Positions 45,979-56,810 of a stretch of DNA of 64,000 bases are shown here, in pieces. A program made the translations under genes and the position numbers. The stretch spans positions 29,676 through 93,675 of the forward strand of contig NZ_LQZT01000003.1 in assembly GCF_001703635.1 (NCBI RefSeq), written 5' to 3'. The stretch comes from Parahoeflea olei (GTDB lineage: Bacteria > Pseudomonadota > Alphaproteobacteria > Rhizobiales > Rhizobiaceae). Positions within the stretch are counted from its first letter, which is position 1; each line of letters begins with the position of its first letter. The notes under the pieces are model-generated. The model did not search any database. It saw only the letters and a program-made list of their open reading frames with translations, and was not told the origin of the DNA.

Positions 45979-46497
45979 CTAATTCTCGATCTGCTGCTGT
46001 GTGTCGCTGCCGTGGCTGGCCGCCAGCGCGCGCAGTTCCCTGAGCCGCGCCTCGTACTGCGCCCGTGCGCTGGGCGTGGACGCCCTATCCTTGAGCAGCT
46101 TCGCCATCTCCGCCTCGGCCGCGAGCTTTTCCGCCGTCGTCATCTGTGTGTTCGCGGCCTGCGGCACGGTGCCGATGGTGGGATAGGTGCCGGTCTGGCG
46201 CGCGCCGCTTTCGACGAAGGCCTTCTTCTCGACCGGCGCGGTCTTTTCGATCGGGACCACGGACGCGAAGCCGGGATTGCGGCGGATCACCGCGGGCGAT
46301 TGTGCCGTCTCGCGCGCGGCACCGGCGGACCCTGCGGGTTGCAATGCCGCTGCTTCAGCGGGCGCGATCCCGGATGCGGACGGCGAACGGGCGGCCGGCG
46401 CGGCCTTGGGCGCGGCGTCCTCCAGCGAGGCGGTCTGGCATCCGGCAACGAAAAGCACCAGGAACAAGGCTGCTGCCGGTCGAAAAATCGGGTTCAT
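45979..46497 (-). CDS. Hypothetical lipoprotein
   Basis: The 172-residue product has a lipobox (FVAGC, C at about 20) and then an A/P-rich low-complexity stretch. The C-terminal 50 residues form a charged helix (TAEKLAAEAEMAKLLKDRA...YEARLRELRALAA) that may be a coiled coil. No family was recognised. It is divergent from phaC with 169 bases between. Confidence 0.8.
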   Translation of the reverse strand: MNPIFRPAAALFLVLFVAGCQTASLEDAAPKAAPAARSPSASGIAPAEAAALQPAGSAGAARETAQSPAVIRRNPGFASVVPIEKTAPVEKKAFVESGARQTGTYPTIGTVPQAANTQMTTAEKLAAEAEMAKLLKDRASTPSARAQYEARLRELRALAASHGSDTQQQIEN

Positions 46498-46666
46498 GGT
46501 CCTGTATAATCCGGTCTCCGCCCAATGGCGGTCATGACATCGACGCAAAAAGCCCTTATCACTTAACCTTAAATGCCTGGACTTCAAACCAAGCATTGCA
46601 ACCAAGCCGATTTAAGGCAGAAGACCGCGCGGAAGCAAGCTTTGGCGCTCAGGAGGAGGCAGCAAC

Positions 46667-48511
46667 ATGCCGGAAAAGGGCAAAGACGCGCCCACCGACG
46701 CCCCGAGAGACGGTGCTGACGCCGGTTCCTCGGCCGCCGAGGCCTATGTGGTCAAGGATCCGGAAGCCTTTGCCCGCAATGTCGCGCGCATGCTCGAGCA
46801 ACTGGGCAAGGCCGCCGCCGCCTGGGTCGAGCCGCGCGAAAAGGGCGAAGTCGCCGACACCCTGTCCGAACCGATGGCCGACATGGTCAAGACCTTTTCC
46901 AAGGTCGGCGAATACTGGCTCGCCGACCCCAAGCGCGCGATAGAAGCCCAGACATCGCTGCTGACGGGCTATTTCGGCATGTGGACCGAATCGGTCAAGC
47001 GCATGTCCGGAGAGACGGCCGAGCCCCGGCCGAAAACCACGGACAAGCGCTTCTCCGATCCCGACTGGGACAATAATCCCTTCTTCGAGTTCCTCAAGAA
47101 CGCCTATTTCATCACCTCGGACTGGGCCAACCGGCTGGTGGCCGACAGCCAGGGGCTCGATGAGCACACCCGCCACAAGGCGGCCTTCTACATGCGCCAG
47201 ATCACCTCCGCCCTGTCGCCGGCCAATTTCCTTGCCACCAATCCGGAACTCTACAAGGAGATGGTCGCGTCCAACGGCGCCAACCTGGTGCGCGGCATGC
47301 ACATGCTGGCCGAGGACATCGCCGCCGGCAGGGGCGAGCTCAAGCTCCGGCAATCCGATGCCTCCAAATTCGCGGTCGGCGACAACATCGCCGTTTCGCC
47401 GGGCAAGGTCATCGCCCAGAACGACATCTGCCAGATCATCCAGTACGCGCCCTCGACCGAAACGGTCTTGAAGCGGCCGCTGATGATCGTGCCGCCCTGG
47501 ATCAACAAGTTCTACATTCTCGACCTGAACCCGAAGAAGAGCTTCATCAAATGGGCGGTCGATCAGGGACAGACGGTGTTCGTGGTCTCCTGGGTCAATC
47601 CCGACAAGCGTCACGCCCGCAAGGACTGGGAAGCCTATTCGCGCGAGGGCATCTCCTTTGCGCTCGACGTGATCGAGCAGGCCACCGGCGAACGCGAGGT
47701 CAATGCCATCGGCTATTGCGTCGGCGGCACGCTGCTGGCCGCCACGCTGGCGCTGCACGCCCAGGAGAAGGACACGCGCATCGCCTCGGCGACGCTGTTC
47801 ACCACGCAGACCGATTTCACCCATGCGGGCGATCTCAAGGTCTTCGTCGACCATGACCAGATTGCCGCGATCGAGGCGGCGATGGAGAAGAACGGCTATC
47901 TCGACGGCTCGCGCATGGCGACCGCCTTCAACATGTTGCGCGCCTCCGACCTGATCTGGCCCTATGTCGTCAACAACTACCTCAAGGGCAAGGATCCGAT
48001 GCCCTTCGATCTGTTGTACTGGAATTCCGACGCCACGCGGATGCCGGCGGCGAACCACTCGTTCTACCTGCGCAACTGCTATCTCGAAAACAATTTGGCC
48101 CAGGGCCGGATGAAGCTCGCCGGCAAGACGCTGAAGCTCGGCCGGGTCAAGATCCCGATCTACAACCTGGCTGCGAAAGAGGATCACATCGCCCCTGCCC
48201 GCTCCGCCTATCTCGGCGGACGACTGTTCGGCGGCGACGTGACCTTCGTGATGGCAGGCTCCGGCCACATCGCCGGCGTGATCAATCCGCCCGAGGCCGG
48301 AAAATACCAGTTCTGGTCCGATGGGCCCGAGGGGGCGGACTTCGACCAATGGGTCGAAGGCGCCAAACAGACGCCGGGCTCGTGGTGGCCGCACTGGCAA
48401 GCCTGGATCCGCGCGCAATCGGATGCGGAGGTTCCGGCGCGCAAACCCGGCGGCGGCAAGCTCAAGCCAATCGAGGACGCACCCGGCTCCTATGTGCGGG
48501 TCCGCGTCTGA
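46667..48511 (+). CDS. phaC: Class I poly(R)-hydroxyalkanoate synthase
   Basis: The 614-residue synthase has the PhaC_N domain (NPFFEFLKNAYFI and YAPSTETVLKRPLMIVPPWINKFYILDL), the lipase-like box GYCVGG with catalytic C351, the aspartate in LAAKEDHIAP and the histidine in GSGHIAGVINPP. It polymerises 3-hydroxyacyl-CoA into PHA granules and needs no second subunit. The start is preceded by AGGAGGAGG. No phaA, phaB or phasin gene lies next to it in this window. Confidence 0.96.
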   Translation: MPEKGKDAPTDAPRDGADAGSSAAEAYVVKDPEAFARNVARMLEQLGKAAAAWVEPREKGEVADTLSEPMADMVKTFSKVGEYWLADPKRAIEAQTSLLTGYFGMWTESVKRMSGETAEPRPKTTDKRFSDPDWDNNPFFEFLKNAYFITSDWANRLVADSQGLDEHTRHKAAFYMRQITSALSPANFLATNPELYKEMVASNGANLVRGMHMLAEDIAAGRGELKLRQSDASKFAVGDNIAVSPGKVIAQNDICQIIQYAPSTETVLKRPLMIVPPWINKFYILDLNPKKSFIKWAVDQGQTVFVVSWVNPDKRHARKDWEAYSREGISFALDVIEQATGEREVNAIGYCVGGTLLAATLALHAQEKDTRIASATLFTTQTDFTHAGDLKVFVDHDQIAAIEAAMEKNGYLDGSRMATAFNMLRASDLIWPYVVNNYLKGKDPMPFDLLYWNSDATRMPAANHSFYLRNCYLENNLAQGRMKLAGKTLKLGRVKIPIYNLAAKEDHIAPARSAYLGGRLFGGDVTFVMAGSGHIAGVINPPEAGKYQFWSDGPEGADFDQWVEGAKQTPGSWWPHWQAWIRAQSDAEVPARKPGGGKLKPIEDAPGSYVRVRV

Positions 48512-48600
48512 AGCGTATCAGCCGCGCGGCGGACCTATGATCGCCGCGTCCAGCGCCTACTGATTTGCCGATCCGCCAAAAGCCTGCTATCGCCGCCGCG

Positions 48601-49323
48601 ATGAAATTCGATCCCCCTCTCGTTCCCGCCACGCTTGTGCGTCGCTACAAGCGGTTCCTGGTCGATGTCGAACTCGACAGCGGCGAGATGATCACCGGCT
48701 CCTGCCCCAACACCGGATCGATGCTGGGGCTGACGGCTCCGGGCTCGCGCTGCTATCTGACCGAACACGCAGGCGGCACGCGCAAGTTCCGTCACGCGCT
48801 CGAACTGGTGGAAGCCGACGGCACACTGGTGGGGATCAACACCGCCCGGCCCAACCGGCTGGTCGAGGAAGCCATCGAAGCGGGCATGATCGGCTCGCTC
48901 GGGCTCTATGCGGAGCGACGGCGCGAGCAGAAATACGGCCTCAATTCGCGCATCGACATCCTGCTCTCCGATCCGGAGCGCGGGCGCGCCTATGTCGAGG
49001 TCAAGAACGTGCATTTCTGCCGCACCCCGCGGCTCGCCGAGTTTCCGGACAGCGTCACCCTGCGTGGCGCCAAGCATCTCGAGGAACTGGGCGACATGGT
49101 CGAGGCCGGGCATCGCGCGATCATGGTTTATTTGATCCAGCGCGACGACATCGACCGCCTCAGGATTTGCCACGATCTCGATCCCGGATATGCGGCGGCA
49201 TTTCGGCGCGCCATGAAACGCGGGGTTGAAGCTTGCGCGATACGGTGCAAGATCACATCTGAGGAATTGTGCGCTGAATCGCTGGTCCCCGTTGAGGAAC
49301 CGGACGTAAACAGCGTATCATGA
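48601..49323 (+). CDS. sfsA: DNA/RNA nuclease SfsA
   Basis: The 240-residue protein has [23 protein letters not shown] and the PD-(D/E)XK-like segment [20 protein letters not shown], with [16 protein letters not shown] and [10 protein letters not shown], all typical of SfsA. The original link was to sugar fermentation stimulation; the fold is a nuclease. Map follows after 45 bases. Confidence 0.95.
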   Translation: MKFDPPLVPATLVRRYKRFLVDVELDSGEMITGSCPNTGSMLGLTAPGSRCYLTEHAGGTRKFRHALELVEADGTLVGINTARPNRLVEEAIEAGMIGSLGLYAERRREQKYGLNSRIDILLSDPERGRAYVEVKNVHFCRTPRLAEFPDSVTLRGAKHLEELGDMVEAGHRAIMVYLIQRDDIDRLRICHDLDPGYAAAFRRAMKRGVEACAIRCKITSEELCAESLVPVEEPDVNSVS

Positions 49324-49368
49324 TCCCACCCGGCCAGGCCGGGCGGGACACAAGAGAGCGAGCCTGCC

Positions 49369-50196
49369 ATGATCACCTATGTCGACGCCGCTTCGGCTCC
49401 GTTGAAGAACACCGGCCAGATCCGGCTTTATGGCCCGGACGGCTTTGAAGGCATGCGCAAGGCAAGCCACATCACCGCCCGCTGCCTTGACGAGCTGGCG
49501 GCCATGGTCGCGCCGGGCGTGACCACCAACGAGATCGACCGGTTCGTCTACGAATTCGGCATGGACAACAACGCGCTCCCCGCGACGCTGAATTATCGCG
49601 GCTATACCAAGTCCACCTGCACCTCGATCAACCATGTGGTGTGCCACGGCATCCCCAACGACAAGCCGCTGCGCGAAGGCGACATCGTCAATATCGACGT
49701 GACCTATGTGGTCGACGGCTGGCACGGCGATTCGAGCCGCATGTACCCGGTGGGCCAGATCAAGCGCGCCGCCGAACGCCTGCTCGAAATCACCCACAAT
49801 TCGCTGATGCTCGGCATCGCCGCCGTCAAGCCCGGTGCCCGCACCGGCGCCATCGGCCAGGCGATCCAGACCTATGCCGAAGCGGAACGCTGTTCCGTGG
49901 TGCGCGATTTCTGCGGCCATGGCGTGGGCCAGCTGTTCCACGACGCGCCCAACATCCTGCATTACGGCCGCGCCGACGAAGGGCCGGAAATGCGCCCGGG
50001 CATGATCTTCACCATCGAGCCGATGATCAATCTCGGCCGCCCGCATGTCAAAGTCCTCTCCGACGGCTGGACCGCGGTCACCCGCGACCGCTCGCTGACC
50101 GCGCAATATGAGCACACGGTCGGCGTGACTGAGGACGGCTGCGAGATCTTCACCCTGTCGCCGGCGGGGCTCGACCGGCCAGGCCTGCCGGCATGA
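49369..50196 (+). CDS. map: Methionine aminopeptidase, type I
   Basis: The 275-residue enzyme has the five metal ligands in [42 protein letters not shown] and EHTVGVTE. It removes the initiator methionine. Its stop overlaps the radC start (ATGA). Confidence 0.97.
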   Translation: MITYVDAASAPLKNTGQIRLYGPDGFEGMRKASHITARCLDELAAMVAPGVTTNEIDRFVYEFGMDNNALPATLNYRGYTKSTCTSINHVVCHGIPNDKPLREGDIVNIDVTYVVDGWHGDSSRMYPVGQIKRAAERLLEITHNSLMLGIAAVKPGARTGAIGQAIQTYAEAERCSVVRDFCGHGVGQLFHDAPNILHYGRADEGPEMRPGMIFTIEPMINLGRPHVKVLSDGWTAVTRDRSLTAQYEHTVGVTEDGCEIFTLSPAGLDRPGLPA

Positions 50197-51032
50197 CATC
50201 ACGCCGCGGCCCGGTTCGGACGGACGAGCATCCCGGCGGCGGCGGCCTGCATGACGAAGGCCAGGATTTCGCGCCCGGTGACGAGCGCGCCTTCTTCGCC
50301 GAAACCCAGCCCGGCAAGGGCCAGGGGCTGGCGGCACGCTCCCCGCTCGGGTCGGGTGGCGAAGAGCATTACCACGGCCACCGCGACCGGCTGCGCCTGC
50401 GGTTCCGCGAGGGCGGCGACCGGGCGCTCGCCGATTACGAACTGCTGGAACTCCTGCTGTTCCGGCTGATCCCGCGCCGCGACACCAAACCGATCGCCAA
50501 GGCGCTGCTGGCGCGCTTCGGCTCCCTGACCGAAGTGCTTGGCGCGCCGGCGCATCTGCTGACCGAGGTCAAGGGCGTGGGCGACAGCGTCGCCACCGAT
50601 CTGAAGCTCGTCGCCGCGGTCGCCCACCGCATGCTCAAGGGCGATCTCAAGGGCCGGCAGGTGCTGGCCTCCTGGTCGTCCGTGATCGACTATTGCCGCG
50701 CCGCCATGGCTTTCGAAACACGCGAGCAGTTCCGGGTGCTGTTTCTCGACAAGAAGAACGCACTGATCGCCGACGAGGTGCAGCAGACCGGCACGGTCGA
50801 CCATACGCCGGTCTATCCGCGCGAAGTGGTCAAGCGGGCGCTCGAACTCTCCGCCACCGCCCTCATTCTGGTCCACAATCACCCGTCCGGCGACCCGACC
50901 CCCTCGCGCGCCGACATCGAGATGACCAAGCTGATCGTCGACACCGCCCGTCCGCTCGGCATCACCGTTCACGATCACATCATCATCGGCAAGGACGGCC
51001 ATGCGAGCCTCAAGGGGCTCAAGCTGATCTAG
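50193..51032 (+). CDS. radC: RadC family DNA repair protein (JAB domain)
   Basis: The 279-residue protein has an N-terminal helix-hairpin-helix ([23 protein letters not shown]) and a C-terminal JAMM/MPN domain with [16 protein letters not shown]. The first about 60 residues are a low-complexity extension. RadC's role in repair is doubtful; the JAB motif is intact. It is coupled to map and converges with the photolyase gene with a 4-base overlap. Confidence 0.95.
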   Translation: MTSRRGPVRTDEHPGGGGLHDEGQDFAPGDERAFFAETQPGKGQGLAARSPLGSGGEEHYHGHRDRLRLRFREGGDRALADYELLELLLFRLIPRRDTKPIAKALLARFGSLTEVLGAPAHLLTEVKGVGDSVATDLKLVAAVAHRMLKGDLKGRQVLASWSSVIDYCRAAMAFETREQFRVLFLDKKNALIADEVQQTGTVDHTPVYPREVVKRALELSATALILVHNHPSGDPTPSRADIEMTKLIVDTARPLGITVHDHIIIGKDGHASLKGLKLI

Positions 51033-52597
51033 GTCCCGCTCCATCCGGCCATCTCGGCGCTGTCGAGAAAGCGCGCCGAGTCGGCCTTGATCTCTTCGAT
51101 TCGGTCCGGCGTCATCTTGCCGAGCGACCCCATGATCACGCCCATGCGGTGATTCTGCCTGAGCTGCCGTTCGTTGCGCATGAGGAAATCCCAGTAGAGA
51201 TAATTGAACGGACAGGCCTCTTCGCCGGCCTTCTTCTTCACATCGAACCGGCAGCCAGCGCAGTAATCGCTCATCCGGTCGATATAGGCGCCCGAGGCGG
51301 CATAGGGCTTGGACGCGAGAAAGCCGCCATCGGCATAGAGCGCCATGCCCACCACATTGGGCATTTCCACCCATTCATAGGCGTCGTGATAGACCACCAG
51401 GAACCATTCCTGGACCTCGGCCGGATCTATGCCTGCAAGCAGGCAGAAATTGCCGAGCACCATCAGCCGCTGGATGTGATGCGCATAGGCATGCGCCTTG
51501 GTCTCGGAGATCGCCTGGTGCAAGCAGTTCATGCGCGTTTCGCCGGTCCAGAAGAAGCCGGGCAGCGGGCGCGTGGCCTCAAGCGCGTTGGCGTGCGCGT
51601 AATCCGGCATTTTCAGCCAGTAGACGCCGCGGATGAATTCGCGCCAGCCGATGATCTGGCGGACGAACCCCTCGACCGCGTTGAGCGGCGCCCTGCCCGC
51701 CGCATGGGCCTTGACCGCCGCGTCGCAGCATTCGCGCGGATCGAGGAGCCCGCAATTGATCAGCGCCGACAGGTGGCTGTGAAACAACAGCGGCTCGCCC
51801 TCTTTCATCGCGTCCTGCCAGTCGCCGAAGCCGGGCAGCGCCTTGGCGATGAACCAGTCGAGATAATCTTTCGCATCGGCGCGCGTGACCGGGTGATCGA
51901 ACGGATCGAGATCGCCGAAATGGGTGGCGAACCGATCACCCACCAGTTCGAGAACCTCTTTCGTCACTGCGTCCGGCGGATACCGTGGCCGCTCGGGAAT
52001 TTTCACGTCCCCAGCCAGGGGCTTGCGGTTCTGGGAATCAAAATTCCACTGCCCTCCCTCGGGCTCGCCGTCCACCATCAGATAGCCGGTGCGCCGGCGC
52101 ATCTCGCGATAGAAATACTCCATCCTGAGCGATTTCGGCTGCGCGCCACGGTCATCGACCGCCCAGCTCACGAAATCCTCGTGGCTCGCCAGAAAGCGCG
52201 AGTCGGCGCGAATCTCGAGATCTGCCGCCAGTTCCTCCCGCCACGAGCGGGCGGCATCGAGCACCCGGAGTTCCGACGGCTCGGTCATCACCACGCGGCT
52301 CGCGCCAGTGCGGGAAACGGCCTCGGCCAGCGCGGCGCCGAAGGATCCCGGATTGCCGTCGGCATCGAGCGCAAGATAGTCGACCTCGAAACCCTCGGCG
52401 CGCAGCTCCTCGGCAAAATGCCGCATCGCCGAAAACAGGAAGGCGATCTTCTTCTTGTGATGGCGCACGGAGGTGGCTTCCGCCATCACCTCGGCCATGA
52501 AGATCACGTCGCGCCCCGGCACGGCGTCGGCAAGGCTCGACAGATCGCGCGACAACTGGTCGCCGAGCACGAAACGCAGGCATGTCTGCTCGGCCAT
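51029..52597 (-). CDS. phrB: Iron-sulfur bacterial cryptochrome/photolyase (FeS-BCP, PhrB-type)
   Basis: This 522-residue photolyase has [13 protein letters not shown] at the start and the FAD-domain motifs [17 protein letters not shown] and [14 protein letters not shown]. Four cysteines, C358, C446, C449 and C462, have the spacing 88-3-13, identical to the 4Fe-4S ligands of Agrobacterium PhrB (C350, C438, C441, C454). It therefore probably repairs (6-4) photoproducts. It ends inside the radC stop on the other strand. Confidence 0.95.
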   Translation of the reverse strand: MAEQTCLRFVLGDQLSRDLSSLADAVPGRDVIFMAEVMAEATSVRHHKKKIAFLFSAMRHFAEELRAEGFEVDYLALDADGNPGSFGAALAEAVSRTGASRVVMTEPSELRVLDAARSWREELAADLEIRADSRFLASHEDFVSWAVDDRGAQPKSLRMEYFYREMRRRTGYLMVDGEPEGGQWNFDSQNRKPLAGDVKIPERPRYPPDAVTKEVLELVGDRFATHFGDLDPFDHPVTRADAKDYLDWFIAKALPGFGDWQDAMKEGEPLLFHSHLSALINCGLLDPRECCDAAVKAHAAGRAPLNAVEGFVRQIIGWREFIRGVYWLKMPDYAHANALEATRPLPGFFWTGETRMNCLHQAISETKAHAYAHHIQRLMVLGNFCLLAGIDPAEVQEWFLVVYHDAYEWVEMPNVVGMALYADGGFLASKPYAASGAYIDRMSDYCAGCRFDVKKKAGEEACPFNYLYWDFLMRNERQLRQNHRMGVIMGSLGKMTPDRIEEIKADSARFLDSAEMAGWSGT

Positions 52598-52716
52598 GAT
52601 CCTCCTCCCAAGATGCGCATTCAGGCAGCAAAGCTCCAGGCACCCGCCCGTCTTACGCCGCAGCGCGCCGCATGGATCGCCCCGGAGCGCGGACTGGCAT
52701 TCGCGAGCGCACCGAA

Positions 52717-52750
52717 ACGAAAAACGCCGGGGCGATCTCTCGCCCCGGCG
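52717..52750 (-). terminator. Rho-independent terminator of tig
   Basis: A perfect 11-bp stem (52725-52735 with 52740-52750, TCTC loop) is followed on the minus strand by a T-run (52720-52724). It lies 32 bases after the tig stop. Confidence 0.92.
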
Positions 52751-52782
52751 CTCGTTGATGATGCCAAAGTGGCTGGCGCGTC

Positions 52783-54204
52783 TTATTCGGACGCTGCGTC
52801 ATCCTTCTTGGCGGCCTTCTTCTTGGCCGGAGCCTTCTTCTTCGGCGCCGGCTTTTCGGCAGCCTCTGCCTCGTCGTCGGCCAGCAGTTCTTCCTTGGTC
52901 ACGGTCTTGTCCGTCACGTCGATGACGGTCAGCATGTGATCGATGGTCTTTTCTTCAAAGATCGGAGCGCGCAGCGAAGCCACAGCACCCGGGGTCTTCT
53001 GGAAATATTCATAGATCTGCTGTTCCTGGCCGGGGAACTTGCGCACCTGATCGAACAGCGCGCGCTGCAGTTCCTCGTCGGAAACCTGGACATTGGCCTC
53101 TTCGCCGATCTTCGACAGCACCAGACCGAGGCGCACGCGGCGCTCGGCGAGCTTGCGGTATTCCTCGCGGGCCGCTTCCTCGGTGGTGTCCTCGTCCTCG
53201 AAGGTCTTGCCGTTGTCGGAAAGTTCCTGGTTGATCTGGCGCCAGATGCTTTCGAATTCGGCGTCGACCAGCTTGGACGGCGTGTCGAACTTGTGGGCTT
53301 CGTCGAGCTGGTCGAGGATCTGCCGCTTCAGCTTCTGGCGGGTCACCTGACCATACTGGCTTTCGATCTGCGAGCGCACGATCTCGCGCAGCTTGTCAGC
53401 CGATTCGAGGCCCAGCGTCTTGGCGAGTTCGTCATTGATCTCGAGTTCGCCGGGAGCGGCAACCGCCTTCACCGTGATGTCGAAGGTGGCTTCCTTGCCG
53501 GCGAGGTGCGCGGCCTGGTACTCGGCCGGGAACGTGACGGTGATCACCTTCTCGTCGCCGGCCTTCAGGCCCACGAGCTGCTCTTCGAAGCCCGGGATGA
53601 AGCGGTTCGAGCCGATCACCAGTTCGGCGTCCTGGTCGGCGCCGCCTTCGAAGGGCTCGCCCTCGAGCTTGCCGAGGTAATCGATCGTCACCTTGTCGCC
53701 GTCGGCGGCCTTGCCGTCCTTGGGCTCGTAGGTGCGGCTGTTTTCGGCCACGCGCAGGACCTGCTCCTCGACTTCTTCGGCCGGAACGTCGATGACTTCG
53801 CGCACGACCTTGAAGCTCGACATGTCGGCCACGTCGAAGGCCGGAATCACTTCATAGGACATGGTGAATTCGAAGTCGGCATTGCCGTTGAGGATCTCGT
53901 CGGCTTCCTTCTCGTCCTCGGTCATGGCGATCTCGGGCTGCGTCGCAGCACGTTCACCACGCTCGGACAGGATCGCCGTCGGCTTTTCCTGGATCATCTC
54001 GTTGACGAGCTGGGCCATGATCGACTTGCCGTAGACCTTCTTGAGGTGCGAAATCGGCACCTTGCCCGGGCGAAAGCCGTTGAGCCGCATCTTGCCCTTG
54101 GCTTCGGCAAGCTTCTCGTTCATCTGCGAATTCATGTCCGCAGCGGGGACCACAACCTTCAATTCGCGCTTCAGCCCTTCGGCAAGCGTTTCGGTAACCT
54201 GCAT
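52783..54204 (-). CDS. tig: Trigger factor
   Basis: The 473-residue chaperone has the ribosome-binding motif GFRPGKVP (near residue 43), a central FKBP-type domain ([28 protein letters not shown]), and a long C-terminal helical region. The last 20 residues are Lys/Ala-rich ([12 protein letters not shown]). The ATG at 54204 (MQVTETL) is preferred to a TTG 6 bases upstream. It lies 180 bases downstream of tRNA-Leu on the same strand. Confidence 0.97.
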   Translation of the reverse strand: MQVTETLAEGLKRELKVVVPAADMNSQMNEKLAEAKGKMRLNGFRPGKVPISHLKKVYGKSIMAQLVNEMIQEKPTAILSERGERAATQPEIAMTEDEKEADEILNGNADFEFTMSYEVIPAFDVADMSSFKVVREVIDVPAEEVEEQVLRVAENSRTYEPKDGKAADGDKVTIDYLGKLEGEPFEGGADQDAELVIGSNRFIPGFEEQLVGLKAGDEKVITVTFPAEYQAAHLAGKEATFDITVKAVAAPGELEINDELAKTLGLESADKLREIVRSQIESQYGQVTRQKLKRQILDQLDEAHKFDTPSKLVDAEFESIWRQINQELSDNGKTFEDEDTTEEAAREEYRKLAERRVRLGLVLSKIGEEANVQVSDEELQRALFDQVRKFPGQEQQIYEYFQKTPGAVASLRAPIFEEKTIDHMLTVIDVTDKTVTKEELLADDEAEAAEKPAPKKKAPAKKKAAKKDDAASE

Positions 54205-54387
54205 GTTCAAACCTTCATTTCCTCGCGACTGCGACCGTTCGGGTTGGCCCCGCGACTGGGCCGGTTATCCGGCGTCGCCTGTGGCATTCTTCAAATTGAG
54301 CCGTCAAACCGGATCCTCCGGCAGACCGCCCCCTTGGTGTCCGTCCGCACATCCGGCGCCGAGCGGCAGCCGGAACGGACGCTAATC

Positions 54388-54472
<85 letters not shown>

Positions 54473-54522
54473 TCTAGGGTCGCAAAACACCGCTCGCGCA
54501 AGGCGACCCTGAACGCGGTCGC

Positions 54523-54550
54523 TCTATATCACCCGTTTGGCGGCGATCAA
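54523..54550 (-). promoter_or_regulatory. Candidate promoter of tRNA-Leu
   Basis: On the minus strand TTGATC (54545-54550), 16 bases, then TATAGA (54523-54528), with a start expected near 54516, about 45 bases before the tRNA. Confidence 0.5.
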
Positions 54551-54643
54551 AGCAAAAATGACCTGAATGCCGCGGGTTTTTGCCCGGCTTCCCGCCCAAA
54601 GCCGGGTTCGGGGCGCCCGGCTTCTGCGGAGCGCCCGGGATTC

Positions 54644-55246
54644 TCAGTAGAGGGGCTCATTATAAAGCGTCTCGCCATCGATCATCAGCCGCGCGATCTG
54701 CGGCTCGCCTTCGGCCGAGACCCGCACCGCCACGGTGGTCCGCCCCTGGTTCTGCGCCTTTTCGATCTCCAGCCCCTCGCCTTCGGGCACGTAATAGCGC
54801 TCGATGCCGAAATCGAGCTGCGGAATCGAATACCGCAGGCCCGAGGCCGCCCGCACCCGCACCGGCAGCGATTTGAGAACGACCTCGTCGGCGGCGACGT
54901 TCTCGGGCCGCGTGAAGCTTGCCGAGCGCGCGGTGAAGATGCCGTCCCCGTCCGCTGCCAGCGTCAGCCAGACGGGCTGAACAGTTTCCGTGGACGGCCA
55001 ACTGCCGGTGACCATGTCATCGCTCACCGACGAGACGTCGGCATAACCCAGCCGCACGTAATCGCCCCGCATCAGGTCGCGCGGATCGATCGGCTCGGTT
55101 CTGAGCAGGATTTCACGGCCGTCCCGCAGGATCGACGCCCGGTGCTCGATCGCCTGCGCCAGGCTTCCGATCAGCACGACAGCCGAAATCGCCGCGGCGA
55201 TGTAGGGATTGGGCCTGCGCCTGAGAGTGTCTGCAAAGCCGCTCAT
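54644..55246 (-). CDS. GDYxxLxY family protein, membrane-anchored
   Basis: The 200-residue protein has an N-terminal hydrophobic helix (PNPYIAAAISAVVLIGSLA) and the name-giving GDYVRLGY motif (about 61-68). Its role is unknown. This family is regularly paired with DUF2157, whose gene overlaps it here by 4 bases (ATGA at 55243-55246). Confidence 0.88.
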   Translation of the reverse strand: MSGFADTLRRRPNPYIAAAISAVVLIGSLAQAIEHRASILRDGREILLRTEPIDPRDLMRGDYVRLGYADVSSVSDDMVTGSWPSTETVQPVWLTLAADGDGIFTARSASFTRPENVAADEVVLKSLPVRVRAASGLRYSIPQLDFGIERYYVPEGEGLEIEKAQNQGRTTVAVRVSAEGEPQIARLMIDGETLYNEPLY

Positions 55247-56376
55247 GCGCTTGCCTCCCGCGTCTTCTTGAACCTTTTTTCGATCTTCATCACCGCAAAG
55301 GCGATGAGCGCGAGCAGGAGGCCGCCCAGGAACAGGAAGCCGGAGCTGCCGAGCAACGAGCCGAGCGTTTCGCCCACGACATAGATCGTCTCGCAGGTGA
55401 AGGCGAAATAGGCGAAGCGACGCGCCAGCCGGTTTTCGCCGCCGGCCACGGCCAGCACCACCACGCTCGCCACCAGGATCAGGGCGGCCATCGCCATCTC
55501 CGTGACAAGCCCCGAGCCGATCAGCGATGCCGGGGCGATCAGCGAAGCCTGCACCATGGCGAGCCCCACCAGCAGCATCACCGCGCCATAGCCCGAGAGT
55601 GCGCCGTGACGGGGAATGACGCCCGCCACGGATGCGGGCGCGAAGGAGCCCAGCGCAAAGGCCGCCGCACCGAGCGCCGCCAGGACATAGCCCGGATCGA
55701 GCGTCGTGGTGTCGTCGATCACCCACAACGTCCAGCCTACGAACGCAATCGCGCTCAAATGTCCGGCAAGGGCGGAGCGCGCGCGCCAGGCGGCGAAGGC
55801 CGTCGCGAGGATCAGCGCCAGCGCGGTCGCATAGGCTCCGACATTCGCGAAACTGCCGGAGATGCCCGAAAACACATCCGCTTCGCTGGCCATGTAGCCA
55901 AGCACCAAAGCACCCGCGCCCGCCGAGGCCAGTGCGGACGAAAACGAGAGCGCCACCACCAGGGCGCCAACGGCCCAGGTCAGTGTGAATGCGGTCGCGT
56001 CACCGCTGATATGGTACATCTGCCCGATCAGGGCGAGGCCCGCGCCGTAGCACAGAAGCGCGAACACCAGCGCCGCCTCGGCCACCCAGGCCGCCCCGCG
56101 GCGCAGCGCCGCCGCAGCAAGGCCGAGGCCCGCGGCAATCAGCGCGAGCAGGCCCGCGACCCGCATCACCCGCGGAATGCCTTCCCAGTTGGCGGCCACC
56201 AAGGCCACCACCGCAGCGCCGAACAGCACGGCCGCCAGAACCGCAAGCACACCGGACAGGCTGAAGCCGGAGTGGCGGCGGTCGTGATCGGCCAGCAGCA
56301 CCTCGCCTTGTCCGGGCTGCAAAAGCCCGCTGCGCGTCCACACTTCGATCTCGCGCGCCAGGTATCGTCTCAACAT
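55243..56376 (-). CDS. DUF2157 domain-containing membrane protein
   Basis: The 377-residue protein starts with a short soluble segment and has about twelve hydrophobic helices. DUF2157 proteins are multispanning membrane proteins with unknown function, probably working with their GDYxxLxY partners. The start is at 56376 (MLRRYLAREIEVWTRSG). The last 10 residues are a charged tail. Confidence 0.88.
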   Translation of the reverse strand: MLRRYLAREIEVWTRSGLLQPGQGEVLLADHDRRHSGFSLSGVLAVLAAVLFGAAVVALVAANWEGIPRVMRVAGLLALIAAGLGLAAAALRRGAAWVAEAALVFALLCYGAGLALIGQMYHISGDATAFTLTWAVGALVVALSFSSALASAGAGALVLGYMASEADVFSGISGSFANVGAYATALALILATAFAAWRARSALAGHLSAIAFVGWTLWVIDDTTTLDPGYVLAALGAAAFALGSFAPASVAGVIPRHGALSGYGAVMLLVGLAMVQASLIAPASLIGSGLVTEMAMAALILVASVVVLAVAGGENRLARRFAYFAFTCETIYVVGETLGSLLGSSGFLFLGGLLLALIAFAVMKIEKRFKKTREASA

Positions 56377-56564
56377 GCGGCAATTTCCCTCATTGCACTC
56401 TTCCGCCCGGAACCTACATCAATCGCCGAAACGCACAACGGTCCGCGTTGCGCGAAGAAACGGCAGCCTGCTCCCGAATTATGGCGAGTCTGCATAGCCA
56501 TGAGGCAAAACAGCACACGAAACGATTTAGCCATGCATTTACGGTATAGCTTCCATGAGTTTAT

Positions 56565-56597
56565 TGCACTGCACAAATCGGTTTAACCTGACTATAT
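56565..56597 (+). promoter_or_regulatory. Regulated promoter of DUF1127 gene 1
   Basis: The element TGCACTGCACAAAT (56565-56578) is followed after exactly 13 bases by CTATAT (56592-56597). The same layout is found before the two other DUF1127 genes. No good -35 hexamer is present, so transcription probably needs an activator. Confidence 0.8.
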
Positions 56598-56656
56598 TCA
56601 CCTCATCGGAACGCCACGGTGGCGCGCCGGAGACAGCGGAACGAAGGAGATAGACC

Positions 56657-56797
56657 ATGAAGCTGATCCGCTCCTTTTCGAGCTGGCGTAAGTACCGCGA
56701 AACATGCGTCGAGCTCAACAGGCTCTCTGAACGCGAGTTGAGCGACATCGGCATGTCCCGGGGCGATATTCCATTCGCCGCACGACGCGCCTTGTAA
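56657..56797 (+). CDS. DUF1127 small protein 1
   Basis: The 46-residue basic protein has the DUF1127 core LSERELSDIGMSRGDI. Such proteins bind RNA in the Rhodobacter CcaF1 case and are stress- or VtlR-regulated in Brucella and Agrobacterium. AAGGAGA precedes the ATG by 6 bases. Immediately downstream lies the triple-hairpin CCTCCTCCC RNA, so this gene probably serves as the 5' part of a combined mRNA/sRNA transcript. It is too short for most gene finders. Confidence 0.9.
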   Translation: MKLIRSFSSWRKYRETCVELNRLSERELSDIGMSRGDIPFAARRAL

Positions 56798-56810
56798 GAG
56801 TTTCAAGAAT

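Noticed and set aside
50693..52939. 748-codon plus-strand frame across radC and the photolyase
   Set aside because: Shadow of two strongly supported genes.
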